From: RGIG2094 sp045660065
GTDB lineage: Bacteria > Bacillota > Clostridia > RGIG6154
Length of the DNA: 28,778 bases
Reading direction: 5' to 3'
NCBI GenBank assembly: GCA_045660065.1
Contig: JAZRDC010000065.1
Location: 1 to 28,778 of the forward strand
In this document: positions 1-6,593 of the stretch, piece by piece
Layout: each line of letters begins with the position of its first letter
Position numbering within the stretch: position 1 is the first letter of the stretch
Notes under the pieces: generated by a model
Told to the model about the DNA's origin: nothing
Seen by the model: only the letters and a program-made list of their open reading frames with translations
Database searches by the model: none
Position numbers and translations under genes: made by a program

Positions 1-1
1 A

Positions 2-1255
2 TTATTTATTGATTTCCTGCAATGAAATTGTTCTTGTGTGCTGAGTGTGGAACCATTCTTTATTGTCCTTTTTAATCACACCAACAATTGCAATCGGGAA
101 CCAGGTAAATGTGTATAAATAATACGGAATATATCCCTTAACAACATTCCAGTTCATTTTGCCTTCCAACAAAAGAACTGTTGGCAGATATAAGAACTGT
201 GCAATTGTCATTGCATTCCATACCCAAGGTGAACTGAACAGATAATGCATCTGGAAAAATCCTAAATCACCATTTGGGTAGAATGTCTGCAAATAACTCA
301 TTAATAAAATGAAGAACAATGCAATAATTCTGATTGGCTGGAAAAGATAGAAAGCACAATCGATAGGGATAAGTTTTCTTTCCTTGAAACCTTTTTTAAC
401 AAGTTTAAAGAAGAATCTGTTTGCAACATCTGCGTGACCCTGCATCCATCTTACTCTCTGTTTATATGACTGACTGAATGTAAGTGGTTTTTCGTCATAT
501 ACTATTGCATCGTGAGCCCATGCTACTTTGTAATTGTTAAGTGTAAGTTTCATAGTAAATTCCATATCTTCTGCAAGACAAGTTGCGCCCCAACCGATTT
601 TTTTGATAATATCAGTCGAAAGTGCAAATCCTGTACCGCAAAGCTGACAGCACATACCAAGTGTGTATCTTGCGTACTGGAACAATCTGTTAATGCTCCA
701 GAATGAAATTGCATATGAAAGAGTTATCCATGAATCGTAAGGATTCTTTGTATCAATATAACCCTGAACGGCTTTGTATCCGCGATTGAACTGTCTGTTC
801 ATCTGATTTAAGAATTCAGGATGAACAACATTATCAGCGTCGAATACGCAAATGCCATCGAACTCTGTTTCCATAGCAAAGATTTTTTCAAACATCCACT
901 CAAGAGCATGACCTTTACCTTTTAAAGTATCGTGAAATCTTTCGTGAACATCTGCACCGTGTTCTCTTGCTACTTTAGCAGTATCGTCGTCGCAATTATC
1001 TGCGATAACAAAAACCTCATAGGCATCTTTAGGGTAATTAAGTGAAGTAAGTGAGTCAATAAGATTACCTATAACCGCCTGCTCATTATGTGCAGCAACC
1101 ACCATAGCAAATTTATGTGTTTTATTGCCGGGATTTTTGCATACAGGCTCTTTCTTAAACAAACAACCAACTAATGAAACTACAGTATAATATCCACCAA
1201 GTACAAGCATTAAAATCTGCAGTACCATGCTGAATATGTAGAATACATTATTCAT
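2..1255 (-). CDS. Membrane-bound family 2 glycosyltransferase
   Basis: This is a 417-residue inner-membrane GT2 enzyme that probably transfers a sugar from a nucleotide-sugar to a growing glycan or lipid acceptor; the substrate cannot be read from sequence. A transmembrane segment lies near residues 5-30, followed by the GT-A fold with DNCDD (86-90), the metal-binding DAD (139-141), a catalytic ED pair (229-230) and the QRVRW motif (266-270) typical of processive-type GT2 proteins such as hyaluronan or poly-GlcNAc synthases. Three further hydrophobic segments follow near residues 298-322, 340-363 and 370-393. The reading frame is open to a GTG at 1297, but that codon lies upstream of the -10 box at 1289-1294. 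The ATG at 1255 has an AAGGAG site and is the start chosen. The gene is complete, with its stop at the extreme left edge, and is divergent from radA. Confidence 0.85.
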   Translation of the reverse strand: MNNVFYIFSMVLQILMLVLGGYYTVVSLVGCLFKKEPVCKNPGNKTHKFAMVVAAHNEQAVIGNLIDSLTSLNYPKDAYEVFVIADNCDDDTAKVAREHGADVHERFHDTLKGKGHALEWMFEKIFAMETEFDGICVFDADNVVHPEFLNQMNRQFNRGYKAVQGYIDTKNPYDSWITLSYAISFWSINRLFQYARYTLGMCCQLCGTGFALSTDIIKKIGWGATCLAEDMEFTMKLTLNNYKVAWAHDAIVYDEKPLTFSQSYKQRVRWMQGHADVANRFFFKLVKKGFKERKLIPIDCAFYLFQPIRIIALFFILLMSYLQTFYPNGDLGFFQMHYLFSSPWVWNAMTIAQFLYLPTVLLLEGKMNWNVVKGYIPYYLYTFTWFPIAIVGVIKKDNKEWFHTQHTRTISLQEINK

Positions 1256-1288
1256 TATTTTTTTCACTCCTTTTTTAGACCATCGTAC

Positions 1289-1317
1289 ATAATACACTAT
1301 TTTTCAAAAAAAATCAA
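1289..1317 (-). promoter_or_regulatory. Sigma-A promoter of the GT2 gene
   Basis: On the minus strand, TTGATT (1312-1317) and TATTAT (1289-1294) are separated by exactly 17 bases. The predicted start of transcription, near 1283, leaves a leader of about 28 nt before the ATG at 1255. This position rules out the upstream GTG start. Confidence 0.65.
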
Positions 1318-1351
1318 GTGTTTTTTTAAAAAAGTTAAAAATTTGTAGACT

Positions 1352-1379
1352 TTTGTTCAAAAATAGTGTAAAGTATAAG
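1352..1379 (+). promoter_or_regulatory. Possible radA promoter
   Basis: TTTGTT (1352-1357) and TATAAG (1374-1379) are spaced 16 bases apart, just ahead of the radA ribosome binding site. The -35 match is poor, so this is only the best candidate in the 150-bp divergent region. Confidence 0.3.
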
Positions 1380-1407
1380 TATCATTTTAGTTAACGGAGT
1401 ATGAAAA

Positions 1408-2754
1408 ATGGCTAAAAGCAAAACTGTATTTGTATGTTCGGAGTGTGGTTACAAATCTCCGAAGTGGTCAGGAAAGTGTCCTGAATGTAATGAGTGGAAT
1501 ACTATGATTGAAGAAATCGAAGTTGTTTCTTCAAAATCTGCACCTACCGAAATTTCTGTTACAGAAAAGGCTGTTGCACTTTCTGATGTATCTTACGCTT
1601 CTGAAAACAGATTTCGGAGTGGTTCAGAAGAACTTGACCGTGTGCTCGGCGGAGGAATTGTTGAAGGCTCATTGGTTTTGGTAGGTGGTGAACCAGGAAT
1701 AGGTAAATCAACCTTGCTGCTTCAAATCTGCAACTCAATTAACGAAGATGTTTTATATGTTTCAGGTGAAGAATCACCATCACAGATAAAGATGCGTGCA
1801 AAAAGGCTTGGTATTATAAAAGAAAACCTTTCCCTTTTGTGCAACACAAATCTTTCCAATATAATAGCAAATATTGAAAAAAGCAAACCAAAAGTTGCAA
1901 TTGTTGACTCAATACAGACAATTTATTCAGATGATATTGCCTCAGCACCGGGTAGTGTAAGTCAGGTGCGTCAGGCAACACATCTTCTTATGAAACTTGC
2001 AAAAAGTCTCGGTATTACAATATTTATAGTAGGTCATGTTACAAAAGAGGGGTCTATTGCAGGTCCAAGAGTTTTAGAACATATGGTAGACTGCGTTTTA
2101 TATTTTGAAGGTGAAAACTCACACGCTTTCAGACTTCTTCGTGCAGTCAAAAATCGTTTTGGTTCAACAAATGAAGTGGGAATTTTTGAAATGACAGATT
2201 CTGGTCTTGTAGACATAAAAAACCCATCTTCAACATTCCTGAACGAATACGATATGCCTGTTGCAGGAAATTGTATCACCTGCACATTGGAAGGTTCACG
2301 CCCAATACTTACAGAAGTTCAGGCTCTCACCTGCCCTACATTTTTCCCTGTACCAAGAAGAACTGCATCAGGTGTTGACCATCACAGAGTAGTGCTTTTA
2401 ATGGCAGTTTTAGAAAAACGCTTAAAACTGAATTTGTCAAATTATGATACCTACATTAATATTGCAGGCGGAATGCGACTTTCGGAACCTGCTTCGGATT
2501 TAGCGGTTGCACTTTCAATATATTCAAATTATAAGGATATTATTATAGGAAATTCAACGGTAATTTTTGGCGAACTTGGTCTGTCGGGTGAAATCCGTTC
2601 AGTTCCTATGTCCGAAAGTCGCATAAAAGAGTGTAAAAAATTAGGTTTTGAAAAAATTATCATTCCTTTTTCAAATTATCAGAATTTAAAAGATAAATCT
2701 GGTGTTATCGGTGTTAAAAATATCTTTGATGCTGTAAAGGCTATCTCAGATTAA
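1408..2754 (+). CDS. radA: DNA repair protein RadA
   Basis: RadA is a RecA-like branch-migration ATPase acting in recombinational repair in the cytoplasm. The 448-residue length is normal. In order it shows the N-terminal C4 zinc finger (Cys 10, 13, 24, 27), the Walker A motif GEPGIGKST (94-102), a Walker B segment near 163-170 (VAIVDSIQ), the diagnostic RadA motif KNRFG (248-252), and a C-terminal Lon-protease-like domain from about 350. The ATG at 1408 follows a GGAG at 1396-1399 by 8 nt; an ATG at 1401 is out of frame. In Bacillus radA precedes disA. Here the next gene is a convergent unknown whose stop lies inside the radA 3' end, overlapping by 14 bp. Confidence 0.97.
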   Translation: MAKSKTVFVCSECGYKSPKWSGKCPECNEWNTMIEEIEVVSSKSAPTEISVTEKAVALSDVSYASENRFRSGSEELDRVLGGGIVEGSLVLVGGEPGIGKSTLLLQICNSINEDVLYVSGEESPSQIKMRAKRLGIIKENLSLLCNTNLSNIIANIEKSKPKVAIVDSIQTIYSDDIASAPGSVSQVRQATHLLMKLAKSLGITIFIVGHVTKEGSIAGPRVLEHMVDCVLYFEGENSHAFRLLRAVKNRFGSTNEVGIFEMTDSGLVDIKNPSSTFLNEYDMPVAGNCITCTLEGSRPILTEVQALTCPTFFPVPRRTASGVDHHRVVLLMAVLEKRLKLNLSNYDTYINIAGGMRLSEPASDLAVALSIYSNYKDIIIGNSTVIFGELGLSGEIRSVPMSESRIKECKKLGFEKIIIPFSNYQNLKDKSGVIGVKNIFDAVKAISD

Positions 2755-3112
2755 ATTTCCCAAGCATTTTGATTTTATAATTTTCCTGTTTTATGATTTC
2801 TTCCGGATTATATCCTAATAAAACAGAAAGACAAATCAGATAAAACAAACTTTGTCCAAGTTCATTTTCAATTTCATCAGCACAACTTTCACACAGCCTG
2901 CCCGATGCAAGTACCGGAACTTCTGCATCAAGATCCGCAGGCTGTTTTTTTGCGCAAAATTCAATGCATCCGCAATGGGTTGCCGCTTTTGTTATTGCTC
3001 TTATTGCTTTTTCTGCAGACAGTTGAGCCTTACTCATAGTATCAATCAGACTTCTGTTTCTCTTATAGTATTTGTCAATAGTTTCAATTAATTCTGACAC
3101 ACAATCATTCAC
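2741..3112 (-). CDS. Small cysteine-rich protein with MazG-like C-terminal helices
   Basis: I do not recognise this 123-residue protein with certainty. It starts at the GTG at 3112, which an AAGGAGG site precedes by 8 nt; a TTG further upstream (3154) has no such site. The first half is predicted helical and charged. The middle has a cysteine cluster (Cys 47, 49, 53, 74, 77) that could bind a metal. The C-terminal part has ENELGQSLFYLICLSVLLGY (residues 82-101) followed by a Lys-rich helix, a pattern reminiscent of MazG-like all-alpha NTP pyrophosphohydrolases. The full MazG ExxE/ExxD metal motif is not evident, so catalytic activity is doubtful. It overlaps radA tail-to-tail by 14 bp and is divergent from carD, so it is probably monocistronic. 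Confidence 0.6.
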   Translation of the reverse strand: MNDCVSELIETIDKYYKRNRSLIDTMSKAQLSAEKAIRAITKAATHCGCIEFCAKKQPADLDAEVPVLASGRLCESCADEIENELGQSLFYLICLSVLLGYNPEEIIKQENYKIKMLGKFNLR

Positions 3113-3202
3113 AATTTTTGCCTCCTTAATATCAGTAAAAAAAGTATATAACAAAATTCACAAAAATTCTGTCATTTTTTAAAATATTTTTTAAATAATA
3201 TT

Positions 3203-3231
3203 TTGACTTTTATTTTAATTTATGGTATAAT
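3203..3231 (+). promoter_or_regulatory. Strong sigma-A promoter of carD-ispD-ispF-proS
   Basis: TTGACT (3203-3208) and a perfect TATAAT (3226-3231) are spaced 17 bases apart. Transcription should start near 3238, about 36 nt before the carD start. No other obvious promoter separates the four downstream genes. Confidence 0.8.
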
Positions 3232-3273
3232 TTATGTAAATTAGGGATTTTTTTACCCTTTGGAGGTGAGTGT

Positions 3274-3750
3274 TTGTATAATATAGGCGAAAAGATTGTT
3301 TATCCTATGCACGGAGCAGGTGTAATTGAGGCTATTGAACAAAAAGAAATCTTAGGTCAGTTACAACAATACTACATATTAAAAATTGCCACAACGCATA
3401 TGGATATTATGGTTCCTGTCGCTACTGCAGACAGTATCGGTGTAAGGCCTATAATTGACAAAAAGGATTTAGGCAAAATTATTGAAGAAATCAAGCACTA
3501 TGACGAGAAAGATGAACTTAACTGGAACAAAAGATATCGTCTTAACCTTCAGAAGCTTAAAACAGGCAGTATCATTGAAGTAGGATATGTAATTAAAAGT
3601 TTACTCCTTCGTGAAAGTGTTAAAGCACTTTCTACCTGTGAAAAGAAAATGCTTACAAATGCGCGTCAGATTATGGCGAGTGAACTTGTTTTGGCTACTG
3701 GTGATACTCTTTCAGATATTGAGAAACAAATTGATTCTCTTGTATTTTAA
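3274..3750 (+). CDS. carD: CarD/CdnL-family RNA polymerase-binding regulator
   Basis: CarD-family proteins bind the RNA polymerase beta subunit and stabilise open promoter complexes. The 158 residues fit the family. Residues 1-65 form the Tudor-like RNAP-interaction domain, starting YNIGEKIVYPMHGAGVIEAI, and are followed by a helical, basic C-terminal domain (about 75-155). The start is a TTG at 3274, placed 7 nt after a GGAGG; nearby GTG triplets are out of frame. It is the first gene of a probable carD-ispD-ispF-proS operon with its own consensus promoter. Sixty bases holding a hairpin separate it from ispD. Confidence 0.93.
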   Translation: MYNIGEKIVYPMHGAGVIEAIEQKEILGQLQQYYILKIATTHMDIMVPVATADSIGVRPIIDKKDLGKIIEEIKHYDEKDELNWNKRYRLNLQKLKTGSIIEVGYVIKSLLLRESVKALSTCEKKMLTNARQIMASELVLATGDTLSDIEKQIDSLVF

Positions 3751-3759
3751 TATTTTCAG

Positions 3760-3787
3760 GATGAGTTGTATTTTTATGCAGCTCATC
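3760..3787 (+). other. Hairpin between carD and ispD
   Basis: GATGAGTTG (3760-3768) can pair with CAGCTCATC (3779-3787), giving a 9-bp stem with one G-U pair and a 10-nt loop. No U-run follows, so it is unlikely to be a full terminator. It may be an attenuator or an mRNA processing or stability element that uncouples carD dosage from ispD. Confidence 0.35.
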
Positions 3788-3810
3788 AATAATTATTAAA
3801 GAGGTTTATT

Positions 3811-4545
3811 GTGGGAAAAATTATTCAGGGTAACTTTGGTACAAATTCCTCAAGCAGTTGTAATTGTACCGTTATTTTAGCAGCCGCAGGTTGTGGCAGC
3901 CGTATGGCACTCGGATTTAACAAAATATTTTTATCAATAGAAGATAAGCCCGTTATCGGGTACAGCATTGAACTTTTTGAGTCAATTTATGAAGTCAAGA
4001 ACATTATCATTGTTGCATCAAAAGACGATATCCCGCTTATTAATGATATTGTTCATGAGTTTGGCTATAAAAAGGTTAAAAACATTATTTGCGGTGGTGC
4101 TACCCGTCAGGAAAGTGTTTTAAATGGTCTTGTTGCTATGCCATCGGACACTGACATTGTTTTAATTCACGATGCAGCCCGTCCTTTAATTACCGAAAGT
4201 GTTGTACTTCAACTTATTAAAGCGGCAGATAAATATGGTGCTGCGGCATGTGGTGTTTATGCGGTAGACACATTAAAAACAGTCGATGAAGAATTAAACA
4301 TTGTAGAAACCATCAATCGAGGAAAAACCGTTCATATACAAACACCTCAGGTGTTCAAAAAAGACTTGATTATCAAGGCTCATAAAGATGCTCTGGCATC
4401 AGGATACAAAGGAACAGACGATTGTTCTTTGGTGGAACACTTAGGTGAAAAGGTAAAAGTTGTTATTGGTGAGCGATCAAATATTAAACTTACAACGCCC
4501 GAAGATTTTGTTGTAATTTCATCTTTTCTTGAATTTAGGGAGTGA
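3811..4545 (+). CDS. ispD: 2-C-methyl-D-erythritol 4-phosphate cytidylyltransferase
   Basis: IspD converts MEP and CTP to CDP-ME in the non-mevalonate isoprenoid pathway. The nucleotide-binding loop AAAGCGSRM (24-32) and its following lysine, the segment GGATRQESVLNGL, the IHDAARPLI motif, and the C-terminal TDDCSLVEH and LTTPEDF motifs are all present. The 244 residues exceed the usual 225-235 because of an N-terminal extension of about 18 residues rich in Ser and Asn. The GTG start at 3811 follows an AAAGAGG site. IspF starts 4 nt after its stop, so translation is probably coupled. Confidence 0.95.
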   Translation: MGKIIQGNFGTNSSSSCNCTVILAAAGCGSRMALGFNKIFLSIEDKPVIGYSIELFESIYEVKNIIIVASKDDIPLINDIVHEFGYKKVKNIICGGATRQESVLNGLVAMPSDTDIVLIHDAARPLITESVVLQLIKAADKYGAAACGVYAVDTLKTVDEELNIVETINRGKTVHIQTPQVFKKDLIIKAHKDALASGYKGTDDCSLVEHLGEKVKVVIGERSNIKLTTPEDFVVISSFLEFRE

Positions 4546-4549
4546 TTTT

Positions 4550-5011
4550 ATGCGTATCGGCCACGGTATAGATTTTCACAGACTTGTTGATAACAGAGAT
4601 TTATATTTAGGCGGAGTTAAAATTGAATATGAAAAAGGTTTGCTGGGTCATTCAGATGCAGACGTTTTACTCCACGCAATTTGCGATGCACTTTTAGGTG
4701 CTGCCGCAAAAAGAGATATCGGCTACCACTTCCCTGACTCTAAAGAGGAATTTAAAGGTATCTCAAGCATTGAACTTTTGAAAAGAACTGCTGAGATTAT
4801 TAAACCTTACAAAGTTGTAAATGTTGATGCAACAGTTATCGCACAAAAGCCAAAACTTATGCCTCACATTGAAAATATGATTAAAAATATTGCAGATGCA
4901 CTTTCTATTCCCGTTTCAGATGTTAATGTTAAGGCAACAACTTCTGAAGGTATGGGATATTGCGGTAATGGTGAAGGTATGGAAGCACACGCGGTGTGCA
5001 TTATAGATTAG
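4550..5011 (+). CDS. ispF: 2-C-methyl-D-erythritol 2,4-cyclodiphosphate synthase
   Basis: IspF cyclises CDP-ME-2-phosphate to MEcPP, the second MEP-pathway step encoded here. The 153 residues match the family. The zinc ligands Asp8, His10 and His42 are present in GIDFHRL and in the HSDADVLLHA segment. The FPDS motif and the C-terminal ATTSEGMG block are intact. The frame extends upstream to 4529, but the ATG at 4550 with an AGGGAG site 8 nt ahead gives the canonical N-terminus MRIGHGID. It follows ispD by 4 nt and precedes proS by 33 nt. Confidence 0.96.
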   Translation: MRIGHGIDFHRLVDNRDLYLGGVKIEYEKGLLGHSDADVLLHAICDALLGAAAKRDIGYHFPDSKEEFKGISSIELLKRTAEIIKPYKVVNVDATVIAQKPKLMPHIENMIKNIADALSIPVSDVNVKATTSEGMGYCGNGEGMEAHAVCIID

Positions 5012-5044
5012 TAAATAATTTCTAAAAAGAAAGCGAGATATATT

Positions 5045-6484
5045 ATGGCTAAAGAACAGAAAAAATTTGTAGAAGATATCACTTCCATGGACGTTGACTT
5101 TGCGAAGTGGTACACAGACATTGTGAAAAAAGCAGACCTTGTTGACTATTCAGGCATCAGAGGCTGTATGATTATCCGTCCTTACGGATATGCAATCTGG
5201 GAAAATATTCAGAAAGCCCTCAATGATATGTTTAAAGAAACAGGCGTTGAAAATGTTTATATGCCTATGTTTATCCCTGAAAGTTTACTTCAGAAGGAAA
5301 AAGACCACGTTGAAGGTTTTGCTCCTGAAGTTGCCTGGGTTACTCACGGCGGTCACGAAAAATTGCAGGAAAGACTCTGTGTAAGACCTACATCAGAAAC
5401 ACTTTTCTGCGATCACTATAAAGATATTATTCACTCATACAGAGATTTACCAAAACTTTACAATCAGTGGTGCAGTGTTGTAAGATGGGAAAAAACCACA
5501 AGACCATTCCTTCGTTCACTTGAATTTTTATGGCAGGAAGGTCATACTGCTCACGCAACTGCCGAAGAGGCAATGGAAAGAACTGTTCAGATGCTTAATG
5601 TTTATGCAAAATTCTGCGAAGACTATTTGGCTATGCCTGTAATCAAAGGTCAGAAAACTGAAAAAGAAAAATTTGCAGGCGCAGTTTGCACATACACAAT
5701 TGAAGCATTGATGCACAATGGTTATGCTCTTCAGTCAGGTACATCACACAACTTCGGCGATGGTTTTGCAAAAGCATTCGGCATTCAGTTTACAGATAAA
5801 GATAACACATTAAAATACGCTCACCAGACTTCTTGGGGTGTTTCAACAAGACTTATCGGTGGTCTTATTATGGTTCACGGTGATGACAACGGTCTCGTTC
5901 TCCCACCAAAAATCGCACCAGTTCAGCTTATGATTATTCCTATCGCCCAGCACAAAGAAGGTGTTTTGGATAAGGCTAACGAATTACTTAACGCTTTGTC
6001 AGGTGATGTAAGAGTCAAACTTGATGATTCTGACAAGAGCCCAGGATTTAAATTTAGTGAACAGGAAATGCGCGGCATTCCGCTCAGAATTGAAATCGGA
6101 CCAAAAGACATTGAAAACAATCAGGCCGTTCTTGCCCGTCGTGATAACGGTGAAAAAATCACTGTTTCTCTTGACAATATCAAAGAAGAAGTTATCAAAC
6201 TTTTGGATACAATTCAGAAAGACATGTTACAGCGTGCTAAAGACCACAGAGAAGAACGTACATTCAGTGCAACTGATATGGATTCTTTTGCAAAACAGCT
6301 TGAAGCTCAGCCTGGCTTTGTAAAAGCTATGTGGTGTGGCGACGAAGAATGTGAAAACAAAATTAAAGAATTAACAGGTGCTACTTCAAGATGTATGCCA
6401 TTCGAACAGGAAGAAATTTCTGACAAGTGTGTATGCTGCGGAAAGCCTGCTAAAAAGATGGTTTACTGGGGTAAAGCATATTAA
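5045..6484 (+). CDS. proS: Prolyl-tRNA synthetase, archaeal/eukaryotic type
   Basis: This class II synthetase charges tRNA-Pro. The 479-residue protein lacks the editing insertion of bacterial-type ProRS. It instead shows the eukaryote/archaeal architecture: a motif 2 region with RWEKTTRPFLRSLEFLWQEG, a motif 3 region with TRLIGG, an anticodon-binding domain from about 285, and a C-terminal zinc-binding domain with paired cysteines (WCGDEEC and CVCCG) ending in the typical terminal tyrosine. The ATG at 5045 has only a weak ribosome binding site (AGCGAG). It is the last gene of the carD operon, and a strong terminator lies 33 bases downstream. Confidence 0.96.
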   Translation: MAKEQKKFVEDITSMDVDFAKWYTDIVKKADLVDYSGIRGCMIIRPYGYAIWENIQKALNDMFKETGVENVYMPMFIPESLLQKEKDHVEGFAPEVAWVTHGGHEKLQERLCVRPTSETLFCDHYKDIIHSYRDLPKLYNQWCSVVRWEKTTRPFLRSLEFLWQEGHTAHATAEEAMERTVQMLNVYAKFCEDYLAMPVIKGQKTEKEKFAGAVCTYTIEALMHNGYALQSGTSHNFGDGFAKAFGIQFTDKDNTLKYAHQTSWGVSTRLIGGLIMVHGDDNGLVLPPKIAPVQLMIIPIAQHKEGVLDKANELLNALSGDVRVKLDDSDKSPGFKFSEQEMRGIPLRIEIGPKDIENNQAVLARRDNGEKITVSLDNIKEEVIKLLDTIQKDMLQRAKDHREERTFSATDMDSFAKQLEAQPGFVKAMWCGDEECENKIKELTGATSRCMPFEQEEISDKCVCCGKPAKKMVYWGKAY

Positions 6485-6517
6485 TTCTTGACAAACGCAA
6501 AAAAGTATAATTAAAAT

Positions 6518-6546
6518 AACCACGCGACTATCGCGTGGTTTTCTTT
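6518..6546 (+). terminator. Intrinsic terminator of the proS operon
   Basis: A perfect 10-bp stem, AACCACGCGA (6518-6527) with TCGCGTGGTT (6531-6540), has a 3-nt loop and is followed by a U-rich tract (TTCTTT). Confidence 0.9.
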
Positions 6547-6550
6547 ATAC

Positions 6551-6584
6551 AAAAACAAAAGTGGCAGACTTAAAAGTCTGCCAC
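6551..6584 (-). terminator. Intrinsic terminator of the metallophosphoesterase operon
   Basis: An 11-bp perfect stem, GTGGCAGACTT (6561-6571) with AAGTCTGCCAC (6574-6584), is closed by a minimal loop. Read leftward it is followed by TTTTGTTTTT. It ends transcription of the gene at 6594-8795. Confidence 0.88.
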
Positions 6585-6593
6585 TTAATGTTT

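Noticed and set aside
1256..1297. N-terminal extension of the GT2 gene from a GTG at 1297
   Set aside because: It would start upstream of the promoter's -10 box and replaces an ATG that has a good ribosome binding site.
5528..6323. Open frames within proS on both strands
   Set aside because: They are shadows of the strongly conserved proS frame, with no ribosome binding sites or recognisable motifs.
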